Made by a program: the position numbers and the translations under genes. Positions 62,608-64,000 of a stretch of 64,000 bases of DNA are shown here, in pieces. Below the pieces are notes generated by a model. That model did not search any database and had not been told where the DNA came from. It saw nothing but the letters and a program-made list of their open reading frames with translations. The stretch covers positions 2,604,001 through 2,668,000 of the forward strand of contig NZ_CP173170.1 of assembly GCF_044788715.1 (NCBI RefSeq), given 5' to 3'. Position 1 is the first letter of the stretch. Every line of letters starts with the position of its first letter. This stretch comes from Methylotuvimicrobium sp018830325 (GTDB lineage Bacteria; Pseudomonadota; Gammaproteobacteria; Methylococcales; Methylomonadaceae).

Positions 62608-63714
62608 TTATTTTTGATAGGTTACTTTATAAATGACGCCTAAGTTATCGTCGGAAATAAACAAACTACCGTCCGGCATTTCCAAGATATCGACCGGACG
62701 CCCCAAAACCTCATCGGACGACGTTAGCCAACCGGAAATGAAAGAATGTTCGGATACAGGCCTGCCGTTTTTAAATTTAACCAAAGCAATTCGATAACCG
62801 TGAGGTTGACTCCGGTTCCATGAACCGTGTTGGGCAACGAATAGCTGTTGTTTAAAGCGTTCGGGAAATTGCTCGCCTCGATAAAAACGCATACCCAATG
62901 GCGCTTTATGAGCCTTGAATTGCCATGCCGGAGCGACGAATTCGTCGCAGCTTCGTTGCTTGCCGAATTCCGGGTCGGCAATAGTGCCGCTGTGGCAATA
63001 AGGAAAGCCGAAGTGCTGACCAGGCTCCGCCCATAGATTCAATTCATCAGGCGGAATATCGTCCCCCATTAGATCGCGGCCGTTTTCGGTAAAAAACAGC
63101 GTATTCGTTCCGGGCTGCCAATCGAAACCGACGGTATTTCTTATCCCATGCGCTAAAATTTCAAGATCGGAACCGTCTGGGTTCAAGCGAATCAACGTTG
63201 CATAGATTTCTTTATCCGGCTCGCAAACATTGCAGGGCGCACCGACCGCGGTATAGAGTTTGCCGTCCGAGCCAAAACGTAAATATTTCCAGCCGTGGTG
63301 CCGATCGGAAGGTAAACCGTCTAATACAACGACCGGCTTAGGCGGGTTCGCCAAATTGTCGATAATATTGTCGAAACGGATAATCCGGTTAACTTCTGCA
63401 ACATACAGCGAACCGTTTTGAAACGCCACGCCGTTAGGCATGTATAAATCGGTCGCAATTACATAGCGTTTATCGGCCTTACCGTCGCCATTAGTATCCT
63501 GAACGGCATAAACAGCGCCTTGTTGGCGGGTACCAACAAAAATAACGCCCTTTTCGCCTCGGGCTAACGACCGGGCATTCGGAAGATCCTCGACAAATAA
63601 TGAAATGGAAAAACCGACCGGCAACTGTAATTGTTTTAAAACTTCATCGACGCTTGCGGCTTGGATCGGACACGATACAATTAGCGATAGTATTAAAAAG
63701 ATTTTGGCTTTCAT
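62608..63714 (-). CDS. Exported sorbosone dehydrogenase-like (PQQ-type sugar dehydrogenase) protein
   Basis: Encodes 368 residues with GGAGG before the ATG. A signal peptide (SLIVSCPIQAA, cleavage about residue 20) is followed by a six-bladed beta-propeller of the sorbosone/soluble glucose dehydrogenase family: PNARSLARGEKGVIFVGTRQ, ADKRYVIATDLYMPNGVAF, NVCEPD and AQHGSWNRSQPHGYRI. PQQ-binding residues are plausible but cannot be fully checked by eye. It is periplasmic and would oxidise a sugar or related polyol. The gene lies between the nudF-repeat region and htpX. Confidence 0.86.
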   Translation of the reverse strand: MKAKIFLILSLIVSCPIQAASVDEVLKQLQLPVGFSISLFVEDLPNARSLARGEKGVIFVGTRQQGAVYAVQDTNGDGKADKRYVIATDLYMPNGVAFQNGSLYVAEVNRIIRFDNIIDNLANPPKPVVVLDGLPSDRHHGWKYLRFGSDGKLYTAVGAPCNVCEPDKEIYATLIRLNPDGSDLEILAHGIRNTVGFDWQPGTNTLFFTENGRDLMGDDIPPDELNLWAEPGQHFGFPYCHSGTIADPEFGKQRSCDEFVAPAWQFKAHKAPLGMRFYRGEQFPERFKQQLFVAQHGSWNRSQPHGYRIALVKFKNGRPVSEHSFISGWLTSSDEVLGRPVDILEMPDGSLFISDDNLGVIYKVTYQK

Positions 63715-63831
63715 ACAGAGGCCTCCAACAAATAAACTTTTCGGTATGGTAACACTCTAAAAAGCGCTTGAAATAAAAAAATTATCCCTTATATCGTAAT
63801 CAACATTCAATAAACTCAAGGTAATACACTT

Positions 63832-64000
63832 ATGATGCGTATACTTCTTTTTTTAGCAACCAATGCCGCCATATTGGTCGTTATCAGCGTTATCTTTAAT
63901 ATATTCGGCATCAGCGGCGTATTGGATGCTCAAGGTGTCGATCTTAATCTGAACGCCTTACTACTGATGTCGGCTATTATAGGCGTCACAGGCTCGGCGA
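63832..64000 (+). CDS. htpX: Membrane zinc metalloprotease HtpX (5' part)
   Basis: About 56 residues are visible to the window end: MMRILLFLATNAAILVVISV, then IFNIFGISGVLDAQG and a second hydrophobic stretch (LLLMSAIIGVTGSA). The MMRIxLFLxTN start and two N-terminal helices match HtpX, the inner-membrane quality-control protease. The catalytic HExxH motif lies beyond the window. AAGGTAATACACTT precedes the start; a second ATG follows immediately. Confidence 0.85.
   Translation, partial: MMRILLFLATNAAILVVISVIFNIFGISGVLDAQGVDLNLNALLLMSAIIGVTGSA

Overview
This window looks like the chromosome of a gammaproteobacterial (type I) methanotroph of the Methylococcaceae/Methylomonadaceae group. The strongest pointer is a fused 3-hexulose-6-phosphate synthase / 6-phospho-3-hexuloisomerase gene (38865-40040), the ribulose monophosphate pathway fusion typical of these methylotrophs. 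Supporting context is an exosortase-A-type exopolysaccharide locus, several c-di-GMP proteins, MotA/MotB, and a probable pyrophosphate-type PEP carboxykinase. The genus is an inference; no rRNA or tRNA gene was seen in the window.

Layout. 1-6200: partial DUF2905 gene, cyclic-nucleotide-binding protein, a 1149-residue probable PPi-dependent PEPCK, a small membrane protein and a YecA-like SEC-C protein. 6621-9177: ergothioneine operon egtB-egtD plus a DUF427 gene. 9562-14603: a minus-strand block with a two-subunit molybdenum hydroxylase (iorA/iorB type), a MocA-like cytidylyltransferase, XdhC and Zur. 15016-18017: polyphosphate:AMP phosphotransferase, converging on an olsB-olsA-like acyltransferase pair. 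18650-23539: PAS/GGDEF protein, Mut7-C RNase-like protein, sodium:solute symporter. 23636-27822: DUF2459 lipoprotein, decayed IS110 transposase, SIMPL protein, DUF2490 outer-membrane protein. 28138-35857: cell-wall enzymes (L,D-transpeptidase, PbpG), the birA-coaX-SPOR operon, PilZ, motAB. 36008-42547: ssb, YajR-like MFS, hps-phi, a small zinc-ribbon protein, proS. 42691-49365: two MASE1 membrane sensors (a GGDEF-EAL protein and a hybrid histidine kinase) converging, with a cytochrome c gene overlapping the kinase gene. 49670-51332: YihY and a PilZ protein. 51846-60997: one long minus-strand run: tviB-type dehydrogenase, epimerase, glycosyltransferase and amidotransferase of an XrtA-type polysaccharide locus, followed by an HPr-rel-A cassette (candidate substrate protein, PqqD-like protein, HprK-related kinase, nucleotidyltransferase). 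61375-64000: DUF4870-like protein, NUDIX hydrolase, sorbosone-dehydrogenase-like protein and the start of htpX.

The most unusual property is a dense family of modular, nested palindromic repeats (called family A here, with arms A1, A2 and A3 and inner modules C and E). About sixteen copies or fragments lie between genes, and some have entered genes. One copy sits in frame inside coaX and adds about 62 residues. One supplies the start codon of the NUDIX gene, one the start codon of the nucleotidyltransferase gene, and one the stop codon of the mocA-like gene. Two copies show an A2 element inserted at a TA inside an A1 terminus, and others are A1/A2 chimeras. Two further MITE-like families (B and D) are each present as two copies.

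Gene starts were moved to internal ATG codons where the longest frame began at an unsupported TTG or ran into a repeat. All functions are read from sequence motifs and family knowledge; no database search was run.
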